Source: Pseudomonas fluorescens (GTDB lineage Bacteria > Pseudomonadota > Gammaproteobacteria > Pseudomonadales > Pseudomonadaceae). Taken from it: a stretch of DNA of 64,000 nucleotides. The translations under genes were made by a program, and so were the position numbers. This document shows, piece after piece, positions 11,001 through 18,482 of the stretch; the first letter of the stretch is position 1, and every line of letters starts with the position of its first letter. The notes below the pieces were generated by a model. It was not told the DNA's origin and made no database searches. It was given only the letters and a program-made list of their open reading frames with translations. The stretch lies in contig NZ_LVEJ01000003.1 in the NCBI RefSeq assembly GCF_001648775.1, positions 248,001 through 312,000 on the forward strand, in the 5' to 3' direction.

Positions 11001-11982
11001 GCTTGATGGAAATGCCCGGGCCTTCATAAATCCCACGACCGTGGGAGGCTTTGCCGATCGAGTGGATGGCTTGTTCGTACGACGCCAGGTACTTCTGCGC
11101 GTCGTGTTCGGTGAGGGCCGCTTCACCGAGCATGTCGTAGGAATAACGGAAGCCCTTGGCTTCGAACTTGCTCGCGTTGGCCAGGGCTTCGGCGATGGTT
11201 TCGCCGGTGACGAACTGCTCGCCCATCAGGCGCATGGCCATGTCGACGCCCTTGCGGATCATCGGCTCGCCGCTCTTGCCAATGATGCGGCTCAGCGACG
11301 AGGTCAGGCCGGCTTCGTTGTGGGTCGAGACCAGTTTGCCGGTCAGCAACAGGCCCCAAGTCGCGGCGTTGACGAACAGCGACGGGCTGTTGCCCAAGTG
11401 CGGATGCCAGTTGCCGGTGCTGATCTTGTCGCGGATCAGTGCGTCGCGCGTGCCCTTGTCCGGGATACGCAGCAGCGCTTCGGCCAGGCACATCAGCGCC
11501 ACGCCTTCCTGGGACGACAAGGAAAATTCCTGCAGCAGGCCCTGAACAATGCCTGCACGACCGCCGGCACTTTTCTGGTTACGCAGTTTTTCCGCGATGG
11601 AAGCGGCGAGCTTGTTGGTGGCTTCAGCCATGGCGACCGGCAGGCGAGCCTGTTCGATCAGCATCGGCACCACTTCCGGCTCAGGGCGACGGTAAGCGGC
11701 GGTGATCGAAGCGCGCAGTACGGACTGCGGCAGGATGCTTTCAGCGAATTCGAGGAAGCATTGGTGGGCGTGATCGGTATGCACTTCGCCCGCCTCATCG
11801 GCGTCCTTGGCGGTCAAACCGTTCAGCTCGGTCAGGGTTGCACCACCCTCGAGTTTTTCCAGGTAATTGAAAATTGCCTGCTTGATCAGCCAGTGCGGTG
11901 TGCGATCAATCGAGGTCGCGGCAGCCTTCAGGCGCTCGCGGGTCGGGTCATCGAGTTTGACCCCAAGGGTGGTGGTAGCCAT
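8029..11982 (-). CDS. putA: PutA: proline dehydrogenase / P5C dehydrogenase and autorepressor
   Basis: A trifunctional flavoprotein of 1317 residues that oxidises proline to pyrroline-5-carboxylate (FAD) and then to glutamate (NAD+), peripheral on the inner membrane. The N-terminus is a ribbon-helix-helix DNA-binding domain (TTTLGVKLDDPTRERLK, about 3-45). The PRODH barrel spans about 200-560. The aldehyde dehydrogenase domain spans about 600-1100, with IAETGGQNA and the catalytic cysteine in AGQRCSALRVL, followed by a C-terminal domain. The start ATG at 11982 is preceded by GAGGATAAAAAT; an upstream in-frame ATG at 12018 is rejected because the RHH domain begins at the chosen Met. It is divergent from putP. 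The RHH domain implies it represses both genes when proline is absent. Confidence 0.96.
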   Translation of the reverse strand: MATTTLGVKLDDPTRERLKAAATSIDRTPHWLIKQAIFNYLEKLEGGATLTELNGLTAKDADEAGEVHTDHAHQCFLEFAESILPQSVLRASITAAYRRPEPEVVPMLIEQARLPVAMAEATNKLAASIAEKLRNQKSAGGRAGIVQGLLQEFSLSSQEGVALMCLAEALLRIPDKGTRDALIRDKISTGNWHPHLGNSPSLFVNAATWGLLLTGKLVSTHNEAGLTSSLSRIIGKSGEPMIRKGVDMAMRLMGEQFVTGETIAEALANASKFEAKGFRYSYDMLGEAALTEHDAQKYLASYEQAIHSIGKASHGRGIYEGPGISIKLSALHPRYSRAQYERVMDELYPRLLSLTLLAKQYDIGLNIDAEEADRLELSLDLLERLCFEPQLTGWNGIGFVIQAYQKRCPYVIDYVIDLARRSRHRLMIRLVKGAYWDSEIKRAQVEGLEGYPVYTRKVYTDVSYIACARKLLSVPEVIYPQFATHNAHTLSAIYHIAGQNYYPGQYEFQCLHGMGEPLYEQVVGKVSEGKLNRPCRVYAPVGTHETLLAYLVRRLLENGANTSFVNRIADQSISIQELVADPVAQIEQMATVEGGFGLPHPRIPLPRDLYGSERANSSGIDMANEHRLASLSCALLATAHNDWKAAPMLGCASSTEAPAPVLNPADHRDVVGHVQEATVEDVDNAIQCALNAAPIWQATPPAERAAILERAADLMEGEIQPLMGLLAREAGKTFANAIAEVREAVDFLRYYAVQARNDFSNDAHRPLGPVVCISPWNFPLAIFSGQVAAALAAGNPVLAKPAEQTPLVAAQAVRLLLEAGIPEGVLQLLPGRGETVGAGLVGDERVKGVMFTGSTEVARLLQRNIAGRLDSQGRPIPLIAETGGQNAMIVDSSALTEQVVIDVVSSAFDSAGQRCSALRVLCLQEDSADRVIEMLKGAMAESRLGNPERLSVDIGPVIDAEAKAGIDKHIQGMRDKGRNVYQVAIADTEEVKRGTFVMPTLIELESFDELQREIFGPVLHVVRYKRKEIDQLIGQINASGYGLTLGVHTRIDETIAKVIDNVNAGNVYVNRNIVGAVVGVQPFGGEGLSGTGPKAGGPLYLYRLLATRPTDAIEQSFARGDAVIAPDVRLRDAMSKPLNALKAWAESNKYADLSTLCVQYAAQSQSGITRVLAGPTGEKNSYAILPREHVLCLAEVEGDLLTQLAAVLAVGGSAVWPESDISKALFARLSKEIQARIKLVADWNKDDVVFDAVLHHGHSDQLRGVCQQIAKRAGAIVGVQGLSQGETNIALERLVIERALSVNTAAAGGNASLMTIG

Positions 11983-12048
11983 ATTTTTATCCTCATGGTT
12001 GCCACAGTTGCGTGGCATCAGCTGGCGGCAAGATTAGCCGCGCACCGA

Positions 12049-12300
12049 AAGAGGTGCAACCGGGTGCAACCCTTTTTTTGTCGGAAAAATAAACGCTTCG
12101 TCAGGAATTATTTTCTGGTACTGAAGTACAGCACTGGCTTGGTGCTTTTGCTTCTAGCAACGCGTGCTGACTGCGCTAAAAGGGAGCAAAAACCGCCTGT
12201 TTCCCGGAATATCCGACTAGGTGCAACTAATTCTCACGAAACTGGTTGCACCTTTTTTAGTTTGTTGCATAGCATTCGCGCCCTAGGTGCAACCGGGATA
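12049..12300. promoter_or_regulatory. putA-putP operator region with six GTTGCA motifs
   Basis: The hexamer GTTGCA or its complement TGCAAC occurs six times: 12055-12060, 12065-12070, 12222-12227, 12245-12250, 12264-12269 and 12288-12293. About 0.1 would be expected by chance in this length. Several are extended to GGTTGCACC. The first two are ten bases apart, one helical turn. In E. coli the PutA RHH domain binds GTTGCA sites between putA and putP, so these are strong candidates for PutA operators. The remainder of the 457-base gap between the genes holds the two promoters, which I cannot place confidently. Confidence 0.75.
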
Positions 12301-12439
12301 ACCCGGTGCATCGGCTGGTGGCTTTCCTGGGGAAACATCAGTCCTAAATGCGCGGGATCCCGAATCGTCTGCCAAACGTCACCGTTTGCGCGTGGTTCAT
12401 CACCGCTGCTACATAAAAACAAAGCCAGGGCGTAACTTA

Positions 12440-13924
12440 ATGAGCGTAAGCAATCCAACACTGATCACGTTCGTGATCTACATCGCAGCAATGGTGCTGA
12501 TCGGCTTCATGGCCTATCGCTCCACCAACAACCTTTCTGACTATATTCTCGGTGGTCGCAGCCTCGGCAGCGTCGTCACCGCGCTGTCTGCCGGTGCCTC
12601 GGACATGAGCGGCTGGCTGTTGATGGGTCTGCCGGGCGCCATCTACATGTCCGGTCTGTCCGAAAGCTGGATCGCCATCGGCCTGATCGTCGGTGCCTAC
12701 CTGAACTGGCTGTTCGTCGCCGGCCGTCTGCGCGTGCAGACCGAGCACAACGGTGATGCGCTGACCCTGCCGGACTACTTCTCCAGCCGTTTCGAAGATA
12801 AAAGCGGCTTGCTGCGCATTATTTCGGCGATCGTGATTCTGGTGTTCTTCACCATTTACTGCGCATCCGGCATCGTCGCTGGCGCCCGTCTGTTCGAAAG
12901 CACCTTCGGCATGTCCTACGAGACCGCGCTGTGGGCCGGTGCTGCGGCGACAATTGCCTACACCTTCGTCGGCGGTTTCCTCGCGGTAAGCTGGACTGAC
13001 ACCGTACAAGCCACGCTGATGATTTTCGCGCTGATCCTCACGCCGATCATCGTGCTGCTGGCGACCGGCGGCGTCGACACCACGTTCCTGGCCATCGAAG
13101 CACAAGATCCAAGCAACTTCGACATGCTCAAAGGCACCACCTTCATCGGCATCATCTCGCTGATGGGCTGGGGTCTGGGCTATTTCGGTCAGCCGCACAT
13201 CCTCGCGCGTTTCATGGCGGCGGATTCGGTGAAATCGATCGCCAAGGCGCGCCGCATTTCCATGACCTGGATGATCCTGTGCCTGGGCGGCACCGTGGCC
13301 GTGGGCTTCTTCGGTATCGCTTACTTCTCGGCGCACCCGGAATTGGCGGGTCCCGTGACCGAGAACCACGAGCGTGTGTTCATCGAGCTGGCCAAGATCC
13401 TCTTCAACCCATGGATTGCCGGTGTGTTGCTGTCGGCCATTCTCGCCGCTGTCATGAGCACCCTGAGCTGCCAGTTGCTGGTGTGCTCGAGCGCCCTGAC
13501 CGAAGACTTCTACAAAACCTTCCTGCGTAAATCCGCTTCGCAACTGGAGCTGGTCTGGGTCGGCCGCGCCATGGTGCTGCTGGTTGCGCTGATCGCTATC
13601 GCGATGGCCGCCAACCCGGAAAACCGCGTACTGGGTCTGGTGTCTTACGCCTGGGCTGGTTTCGGTGCTGCGTTCGGTCCGGTTGTGCTGATTTCGGTGG
13701 TCTGGAAAGGCATGACTCGCAACGGCGCACTGGCCGGTATCCTGGTCGGCGCGATTACTGTTGTGGCCTGGAAGCACTGGGAAGTGATGGGTCTGTACGA
13801 AATCATCCCGGGCTTCATCTTCGCCAGCATCGCCATCTACATCGTCAGCATGCTCGGCAATCCGACTGCTGGCATGGTGCAGCGCTTCGAAGCGGCGGAA
13901 AAAGATTTCCACCTGAACAAGTAA
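12440..13924 (+). CDS. putP: sodium/proline symporter PutP
   Basis: An inner-membrane Na+-coupled proline importer of the SSS family, 494 residues with about 12-13 hydrophobic segments. The PutP hallmarks SAGASDMSGWLLMGLPGA (about 50-67) and NWLFVAGRLRVQTE are present, as is GWGLGYFGQPHILARFMA at about 240. The start ATG at 12440 gives the standard N-terminus MSVSNPTLITFV; an upstream in-frame ATG adds an unlikely polar extension. It is divergent from putA with shared operators, so uptake and catabolism of proline are co-regulated. A terminator follows 26 bases after the stop. Confidence 0.95.
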   Translation: MSVSNPTLITFVIYIAAMVLIGFMAYRSTNNLSDYILGGRSLGSVVTALSAGASDMSGWLLMGLPGAIYMSGLSESWIAIGLIVGAYLNWLFVAGRLRVQTEHNGDALTLPDYFSSRFEDKSGLLRIISAIVILVFFTIYCASGIVAGARLFESTFGMSYETALWAGAAATIAYTFVGGFLAVSWTDTVQATLMIFALILTPIIVLLATGGVDTTFLAIEAQDPSNFDMLKGTTFIGIISLMGWGLGYFGQPHILARFMAADSVKSIAKARRISMTWMILCLGGTVAVGFFGIAYFSAHPELAGPVTENHERVFIELAKILFNPWIAGVLLSAILAAVMSTLSCQLLVCSSALTEDFYKTFLRKSASQLELVWVGRAMVLLVALIAIAMAANPENRVLGLVSYAWAGFGAAFGPVVLISVVWKGMTRNGALAGILVGAITVVAWKHWEVMGLYEIIPGFIFASIAIYIVSMLGNPTAGMVQRFEAAEKDFHLNK

Positions 13925-13950
13925 TGCACTGAGCTTCTGCTCACAAAGAA

Positions 13951-13986
13951 ACGGCCCGTTTCCTACAGGAGACGGGCCGTTTTTTT
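13951..13986 (+). terminator. rho-independent terminator of putP
   Basis: ACGGCCCGT and ACGGGCCGT form a nine-pair GC-rich stem around a 12-base loop, followed by six T. Confidence 0.92.
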
Positions 13987-14021
13987 GTGGCTGTGATTTC
14001 TCGAATCCTGTGGAAATCCAT

Positions 14022-14112
14022 TGTGAGAGCGAGCCTGCTCGCGAATGCGATTGATCATTCAATGAATGTGTCGAATGACATGCCGCTTTCGCGAGCAGGC
14101 TCGCTCCCACAG
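14022..14112. repeat. REPIN (inverted REP pair)
   Basis: TGTGAGAGCGAGCCTGCTCG at 14022 (one substitution from the consensus) and the canonical reverse complement at 14088-14112. It lies between the putP terminator and vgrG. Apart from this and the terminator, the 352-base gap 13925-14276 shows nothing clear. Confidence 0.88.
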
Positions 14113-14276
14113 GGTTCGGTGGTGGTTTTGGAGGCTTGTCTGTAGTTGAAGGCGCCGCTTTTTGCAGGGTTTTTCGTCAATGAAAGTAGGGCAAATCTGA
14201 TTTTCCCGTCACCCACCCATCACCCCTTGCCCCTCATGCAGAATCGCCCGCCCTCATTCCCGCAGAGAGACATCGG

Positions 14277-16292
14277 ATGTTCGCGCCTGCCAATCAACCG
14301 CGTTTCACGTTGACCCTCGAAGGCGCCCAGCATGAGCTCAAGGTCCTTGAGTTCACGGGCAAGGAAGCCATCAGCCAACCCTTTCGTTTCGAGCTGGAAC
14401 TGGTCAGTGAACGGCCCGATCTGGACCTCGAAAGTCTGCTGCACTGTCAGGCGTTTCTGAGTTTTGATGACAAGGGTTCCGGCGTTCACGGTCAGATTTA
14501 TCAGGTCGGGCAGGGTGATTCCGGGAAACGTCTGACACGCTACAACTTAAGCCTGGTACCGCGTCTGACGTACCTCGGGCATCGAATCAACCAGCGGATT
14601 TTTCAGCATCTGAGCGTGCCGCAAATTGTTGCGCAGATCCTCAAGGATCACGCGATCCTGCGCGATGCCTTCGATTTTCGCCTCGGCAGCGAATACCCGC
14701 TGCGTGAGTACTGCGTGCAGTACGCCGAGAGCGATCTGGCGTTCATTCAGCGGCTGTGTGCCGAGGTCGGCATTCATTACCACTTTCAGCACAGTCCTGA
14801 AGGCCATGTCCTAGTGTTCGGTGATGATCAGACGGTGTTTCCGCGCCTGGCCGAGTCGACGTTGTATCTGCCCGGTAGCGGCATGGCGGGCGGAGCGCCG
14901 GCGATCCAGCGCTTTAATGTTCGCGTGGCAACTCGCACCAGCGTAGTCACCCGCCGCGACTACAACTTTGAAAAGCCGCGTTTGCAACTGCAAAGTCGAA
15001 TCGACGGCGAGCAGCGTCCGGTGCTGGAGGATTACCATTTTCCCGGGCAGTTCAGCGATCGTGACACCGGTAAGCATGTCGCCCAACGCGCACTTGAGCG
15101 GCATGTCGCCGATTACCGTCAGGCCGACGGCATCAGCGACGAATCGGCATTGGTTTGCGGACATTTCCTGCAACTGAGCGAGCATCCGCGCCGGGACTGG
15201 AATGACCTGTGGCTGGTCACGGCCATCGAGCACCATGGCCGACAGCCGCAAGTGCTGGAGGAATCGGTGACCAGCGATGGCGAAGACTTCCAGGGTTACC
15301 GTAATACCTTTCTCGCGACGCCGTGGGACGTGTTCTTCCGCCCTTCGCTCGGGCCAGAAAAACCACGCGTGCCGGGCTATCAACCTGCCGTGGTCACCGG
15401 GCCGCAAGACAGTGAAATACATTGTGATGAGTACGGCCGGGTCAAGGTGCAACTGGCCTGGGATCGCGACGGTGAGCTGAACGAGCATGCCAGTTGTTGG
15501 CTGCGAGTCGCCAGCGGCTGGGCTCACGATCGTTATGGCAGCGTGCTGATTCCCCGAGTCGGTATGGAAGTGCTGGTCGGTTTCATCGATGCCGACGCCG
15601 ACAAACCCTTGGTCGTGGGCTGTCTGCCCAACGCCGCGACGCCGATCCCGCTGGATCTGCCGGCGGACAAGACCCGCAGCATTTTCCGCAGCCAGAGCAG
15701 TCCAGGCGGTGGCGGCTATAACGAGCTGCGCATCGAGGATAAAAAGGGCGCCGAGGAAATCTACCTGCGCGCCCAGCGCAACTGGACGCAGCACGTGTTG
15801 AACGACCAGCAGGTGCAGGTCGATAACCAACGCAGCATTGTCGTCAACGGTATCGCGAAGCATGAGTTGAAGGCGGACGAACAGCGCATCACCCATGGTC
15901 AACGCCAGGCGGAAGTGAAGCAGGACGATCACCTGACCGTGATTGGCAGCCGGCATATCAAGGTTACCAGTCAGGCGACCAGCGCCAGCCAGCACATCCA
16001 CGTCAGCGCCGGTCAGCAAGTGGTGATCGACGGTGGCGCCAGTGCGACGATTCAGGCGGGCGGGCAGTGGATCAACATCGGCCCCGGCGGGATTTTCAGC
16101 AGCGTGCCCATTCAGGTCGGTGGCGCGCCGATGGCGGCGATGAGCGCTGCGCCGAGTGTTCCCGGATTACCGGAGAAACTCCAGGCAGCGTCGGCGGCGA
16201 TACTCACTGCTGCACAAATCATGAGCTTTAAAGGTGATGCGCCATTTTGCGAAGAGTGTGAGCGTTGCAAGGATGGTGTCTGTGCAGCCTGA
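14277..16292 (+). CDS. vgrG: type VI secretion tip protein VgrG
   Basis: The trimeric spike protein at the tip of the T6SS puncturing tube. It has 671 residues: a gp27-like base (Phage_GPD, about 1-370, with RYNLSLVPRLTYLGHRINQR and YCVQYAESDLAFIQRL), a gp5 OB-fold (about 375-460; DEYGRVKVQLAWDRDG, SCWLRVASGWA), and a gp5 C-terminal needle with repeated short strands (about 490-600). It ends in a Cys-rich tail (FCEECERCKDGVC), with no large C-terminal effector domain. The start has GAGAGACATCGG upstream. It is an orphan: no other T6SS structural genes are in the window. The next gene, a DUF4123 adaptor, overlaps its end, the usual arrangement for loading a cargo effector onto this spike. Confidence 0.95.
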   Translation: MFAPANQPRFTLTLEGAQHELKVLEFTGKEAISQPFRFELELVSERPDLDLESLLHCQAFLSFDDKGSGVHGQIYQVGQGDSGKRLTRYNLSLVPRLTYLGHRINQRIFQHLSVPQIVAQILKDHAILRDAFDFRLGSEYPLREYCVQYAESDLAFIQRLCAEVGIHYHFQHSPEGHVLVFGDDQTVFPRLAESTLYLPGSGMAGGAPAIQRFNVRVATRTSVVTRRDYNFEKPRLQLQSRIDGEQRPVLEDYHFPGQFSDRDTGKHVAQRALERHVADYRQADGISDESALVCGHFLQLSEHPRRDWNDLWLVTAIEHHGRQPQVLEESVTSDGEDFQGYRNTFLATPWDVFFRPSLGPEKPRVPGYQPAVVTGPQDSEIHCDEYGRVKVQLAWDRDGELNEHASCWLRVASGWAHDRYGSVLIPRVGMEVLVGFIDADADKPLVVGCLPNAATPIPLDLPADKTRSIFRSQSSPGGGGYNELRIEDKKGAEEIYLRAQRNWTQHVLNDQQVQVDNQRSIVVNGIAKHELKADEQRITHGQRQAEVKQDDHLTVIGSRHIKVTSQATSASQHIHVSAGQQVVIDGGASATIQAGGQWINIGPGGIFSSVPIQVGGAPMAAMSAAPSVPGLPEKLQAASAAILTAAQIMSFKGDAPFCEECERCKDGVCAA

Positions 16293-16992
16293 GTTTCTAC
16301 AACCAGCAGATTGGCTGGCACGCGAGCCGCTGAAACCTTCGGAGCAACTGTTCGCGATCTTCAGTCATGTCAGTGATGTCGAGCCGTTCGGCGCCTGGCC
16401 GGTGGCGCCGAGGCCGATTTGGGCGGACACGATCTACGCCGAGTGGGATGCGGTGATGCCCTTCGTGGGAATAGTCGCCGCCGACAGTGAGTTTCTGCAT
16501 TGGGTGGCGACCACTGAGTCTCGTGACTGGGGGTGGCTGGCGGTGTCTTCGGCGGGCCTTGAAGTGCTGGTCGAGCACCTGCGCAGTTTGACCCAAGTAC
16601 TGATGCCCGACGGCAAAGCGGTGTTTTTCCGCTTTTGGGATGGGCGGTTTTTGCTGCCCATTTTGCAATCCGGGCAGATGGAAACGGCGCAATTGTTTCC
16701 AGTGATCGGACGCGGCTTGATCAATGGTCAGGCGGTTACGGTCGGGGGCAGGGCGCTGGTGTCGGGGCGGGTGTTTCCTTGGTGGCGCGTTCCCGAATCA
16801 CTGGCGCAAGGAAGTGCAGAGACGCGGCTCGGCAATGTTATGCAGTGGCTGAGCGAGGAGCATCCGGCGCTGTTCGAAGCGTTTCCCGAGCCGGTGTTGC
16901 GCTGCAAGGTCAGGCAGTTTTTTCAGGTTTCCATGTCGGAAGAATCGTCGTTATCGGCGTTGTTGGCGTATTTGCTGGCAGAGTCAGAGTGA
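16273..16992 (+). CDS. DUF4123 T6SS adaptor (Tap/TEC) protein
   Basis: A cytosolic chaperone-like adaptor of about 239 residues that docks an effector onto its VgrG. DUF4123 features: an early FAIFSHVSDVEPFG segment, a WLAVSSAGLEVLVEHLRSL helix (about 90) and the family-typical GKAVFFRFWDGRFLLPIL (about 115) followed by FPVIGRGL. The start overlaps the vgrG 3' end by 20 bases. ATG 16273 or the adjacent GTG 16276 are both possible; an earlier ATG (16234) would overlap more deeply. Normally the effector gene follows directly. Here the next 330 bases have no convincing gene, so the cargo is either lost or encoded elsewhere. Confidence 0.88.
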   Translation: MVSVQPEFLQPADWLAREPLKPSEQLFAIFSHVSDVEPFGAWPVAPRPIWADTIYAEWDAVMPFVGIVAADSEFLHWVATTESRDWGWLAVSSAGLEVLVEHLRSLTQVLMPDGKAVFFRFWDGRFLLPILQSGQMETAQLFPVIGRGLINGQAVTVGGRALVSGRVFPWWRVPESLAQGSAETRLGNVMQWLSEEHPALFEAFPEPVLRCKVRQFFQVSMSEESSLSALLAYLLAESE

Positions 16993-17187
16993 GTTTTCGG
17001 GGCGAAGGTCTCGGACGATTCCTTCGAGTTGCGGCGGTTTTCATGAACTGGTGGGCGATGGGTTGCAGGGATAGTCTTTTCGTTGTCACTGCGAGAGTGG
17101 TGACAGGGTGTAGGAACCCTCGCTTTCATGGCGTTACAGTTCGTTGGCTTTTTGCGGCACTTGATTCAAGTCCGTAAAATCGTTCGC

Positions 17188-17264
17188 GGCGGCTGTGCGC
17201 GGGACACGCTTCGGCGTGACCGAGGTCCATGATTGCTCGGTTCCTACTCTTGCGCACAGCTGCC
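17188..17264. other. structured intergenic element, three-way-junction fold
   Basis: A closing stem pairs 17188-17200 with 17252-17264 (12 of 13 pairs). It encloses two hairpins: CACGC-TTCG-GCGTG at 17205-17218, with a stable UUCG-type tetraloop, and CCGAG..CTCGG at 17220-17240. It lies in the 332-base gap between the DUF4123 gene and the next small gene, about 60 bases before its start codon. It could be an RNA leader, a small RNA or a repeat element; the fold is read by eye. The rest of this gap (16993-17187) holds a weak dyad (GTCAC..GTGAC near 17083-17102) and no gene. Confidence 0.5.
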
Positions 17265-17324
17265 ACCCAAACCTGTAGGACGGTGCGTTGGCGGCTCACG
17301 TTTATCAATCATGGAGATAATGAA

Positions 17325-17642
17325 ATGACGACTTTGCATCCCGATCCACCCTACGTAAAACACATCCCCCATCCCGACAACCGCTACATGGCATTGACCA
17401 GCAACTGCAACGACATGCCTACGCTGTTCGTCGACACCCACGCTCCTTCCGACGTCCTGATGGACGCCGCCAACTACCGAATCCGCACCGTCGTCCAGGT
17501 GCTGGAAAACCTGTGCATGCGCGGTTCGATCGAGTGCGACTCGATCATCCTCAGCGACTTCGCCCAGCTCTGCGTCATTCCATTGCGTGACGGTTGTGAT
17601 GTGCTGGATGTCATCGGCAAGCGCTTGCGCGCCATGTCTTAA
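17325..17642 (+). CDS. hypothetical protein, 105 residues
   Basis: I do not recognise this protein with certainty. It starts MTTLHPDPPYVKHIPHPDN, has a central PTLFVDTHAPSDVLMDAANYR segment and a C-terminal half of alternating hydrophobic helices (VQVLENLCMRG, IILSDFAQLCVIPLRD, VLDVIGKRLRAM). The layout (Pro-rich start, xLFxVDxxAxxDxLxxxA centre) is reminiscent of the small pseudomonad DUF6124 proteins, but that is a weak resemblance. There is no signal peptide or membrane segment. The ATG at 17325 has GGAGAT upstream; a longer in-frame version from 17229 runs through the structured element and is rejected. Three cysteines in the C-terminal half are noticeable. It sits downstream of the VgrG/adaptor pair. 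Confidence 0.65.
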   Translation: MTTLHPDPPYVKHIPHPDNRYMALTSNCNDMPTLFVDTHAPSDVLMDAANYRIRTVVQVLENLCMRGSIECDSIILSDFAQLCVIPLRDGCDVLDVIGKRLRAMS

Positions 17643-17659
17643 CGCTGGCGCTATATCAG

Positions 17660-17688
17660 ATCCTTCCTTGCTCGCTCAAAGGAAGGAT
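17660..17688. terminator. bidirectional hairpin between convergent small genes
   Basis: ATCCTTCCTT and AAGGAAGGAT form a perfect ten-pair stem with a nine-base loop in the 67-base gap between two convergent genes. There is no strong T-run on either side, so efficiency as an intrinsic terminator is uncertain. Confidence 0.6.
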
Positions 17689-17709
17689 TACCAGTCGGCA
17701 GACGAAAAC

Positions 17710-17988
17710 CTAGTTCTCCAGATACTGGTCTTGTGACTGGATAAAGGCGTCGAAGGCAGGAGAGTTGTAAATTTCGAGGCATGAATAAAATACGATTTTC
17801 TTGCCCGACTGTTTGCTGAGTGACGAGGTCTTCAGGTAGGCGTCGGCCATGTATTTCTCGGTTTCCGCGTACGGGTCATGGGTGACTTGCAGGGTGTCTT
17901 CATTCTGCAATATTACATGTTGCCCTTTGCCGATCGCGGAGTAAGCACCAATAGCAAGTCCTTTATCGGACTTGATATCGGACTGCAT
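17710..17988 (-). CDS. hypothetical protein, about 92 residues
   Basis: I do not recognise this protein. It reads MQSDIKSDKGLAIGAYSAIG, then GQHVILQNEDTLQVTHDPYA and a C-terminal GKKIVFYSCLEIYNSPAFD; it is soluble, with mixed alpha/beta character and no signal peptide. The start is poorly defined: no Shine-Dalgarno sequence precedes ATG 17988, and the frame is open further upstream, almost to the stop of the preceding gene. Either it is translated by coupling to that gene (28 bases between), or the two are one gene broken at an A7 tract. The base composition is visibly more A/T-rich than the flanking core genes, suggesting recent transfer with the VgrG patch. Confidence 0.5.
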   Translation of the reverse strand: MQSDIKSDKGLAIGAYSAIGKGQHVILQNEDTLQVTHDPYAETEKYMADAYLKTSSLSKQSGKKIVFYSCLEIYNSPAFDAFIQSQDQYLEN

Positions 17989-18016
17989 TATTGCAATGAC
18001 CAGTTGGTGTGTTTTT

Positions 18017-18247
18017 TTATGGAGTTTTTTTAAATCCGCTTGGTATTTTGCCTAGCGGTCCATCTGTAATGGTGAAACTGACTCTGTCCCCCACACTGAA
18101 CTTATTCTCTGTTTGTGAGGTGCTAAACAGCTCGGAGCCGTCATCCGTTCTAACCTTGGTGTAGGTAGACTTACCAAACATGTTATCGATTACGTCGGAT
18201 GAAATAATCGTCCCTACGCTTGTTGTCGTGGTGATGGGCTTACTCAT
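18017..18247 (-). CDS. hypothetical protein, 76 residues
   Basis: A small unrecognised protein. After MSKPITTTTSVGTIISSDV come short beta-type segments (YTKVRTDDGSELFSTS, FSVGDRVSFTITDGPLGK). The GDRVSFTITDGPLGK ending resembles the last strands of OB-fold/cold-shock-like proteins, but the RNP motifs of CspA are absent. The ATG at 18247 has AAAGGAC upstream; an in-frame ATG at 18304 would add 19 residues and is less likely. The gene ends in an A7 tract (AAAAAAACTCCATAA on the coding strand) just before the next gene. It is A/T-rich relative to its surroundings. Function unknown; it belongs to the accessory patch between vgrG and rlmJ. Confidence 0.6.
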   Translation of the reverse strand: MSKPITTTTSVGTIISSDVIDNMFGKSTYTKVRTDDGSELFSTSQTENKFSVGDRVSFTITDGPLGKIPSGFKKTP

Positions 18248-18430
18248 TTTCGTGTCCTTTGTTGGATGACAATAAAATCCACAAGCCGAGAAGGGGTTGT
18301 GCAAGTAGGCCCATCAGGCACCTGCTCGGTTGGGTTGGCTACTGTCAGAGTTGACAGGTTTGGTTACCGCTTGTCTGAAACCGGGGCTCCAAATTCGGCA
18401 AAGACTTGGCATGTCCACCGTCACCGACCC

Positions 18431-18459
18431 CTGACTTGCCGCCCGGTAAAAGGTAAACT
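18431..18459 (+). promoter_or_regulatory. candidate sigma-70 promoter of rlmJ
   Basis: CTGACT and TAAACT, each 4 of 6 to consensus, are separated by 17 bases and end 23 bases before the rlmJ start. The Shine-Dalgarno sequence GGAG follows. This is weak pattern evidence only. Confidence 0.3.
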
Positions 18460-18482
18460 TTGCGCCCTTCGCAGGAGCAGCC

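Noticed and set aside
7870..12435. A 1521-codon open frame on the plus strand opposite putA
   Set aside because: It is the antisense shadow of putA in a high-GC gene; the product has no recognisable domain and is rich in Arg, Gln and His, while the minus strand encodes an intact PutA.
16993..17187. A small effector or immunity gene directly after the DUF4123 adaptor
   Set aside because: No frame here has a credible start, length or composition; the readable frames are shadows or interrupted.
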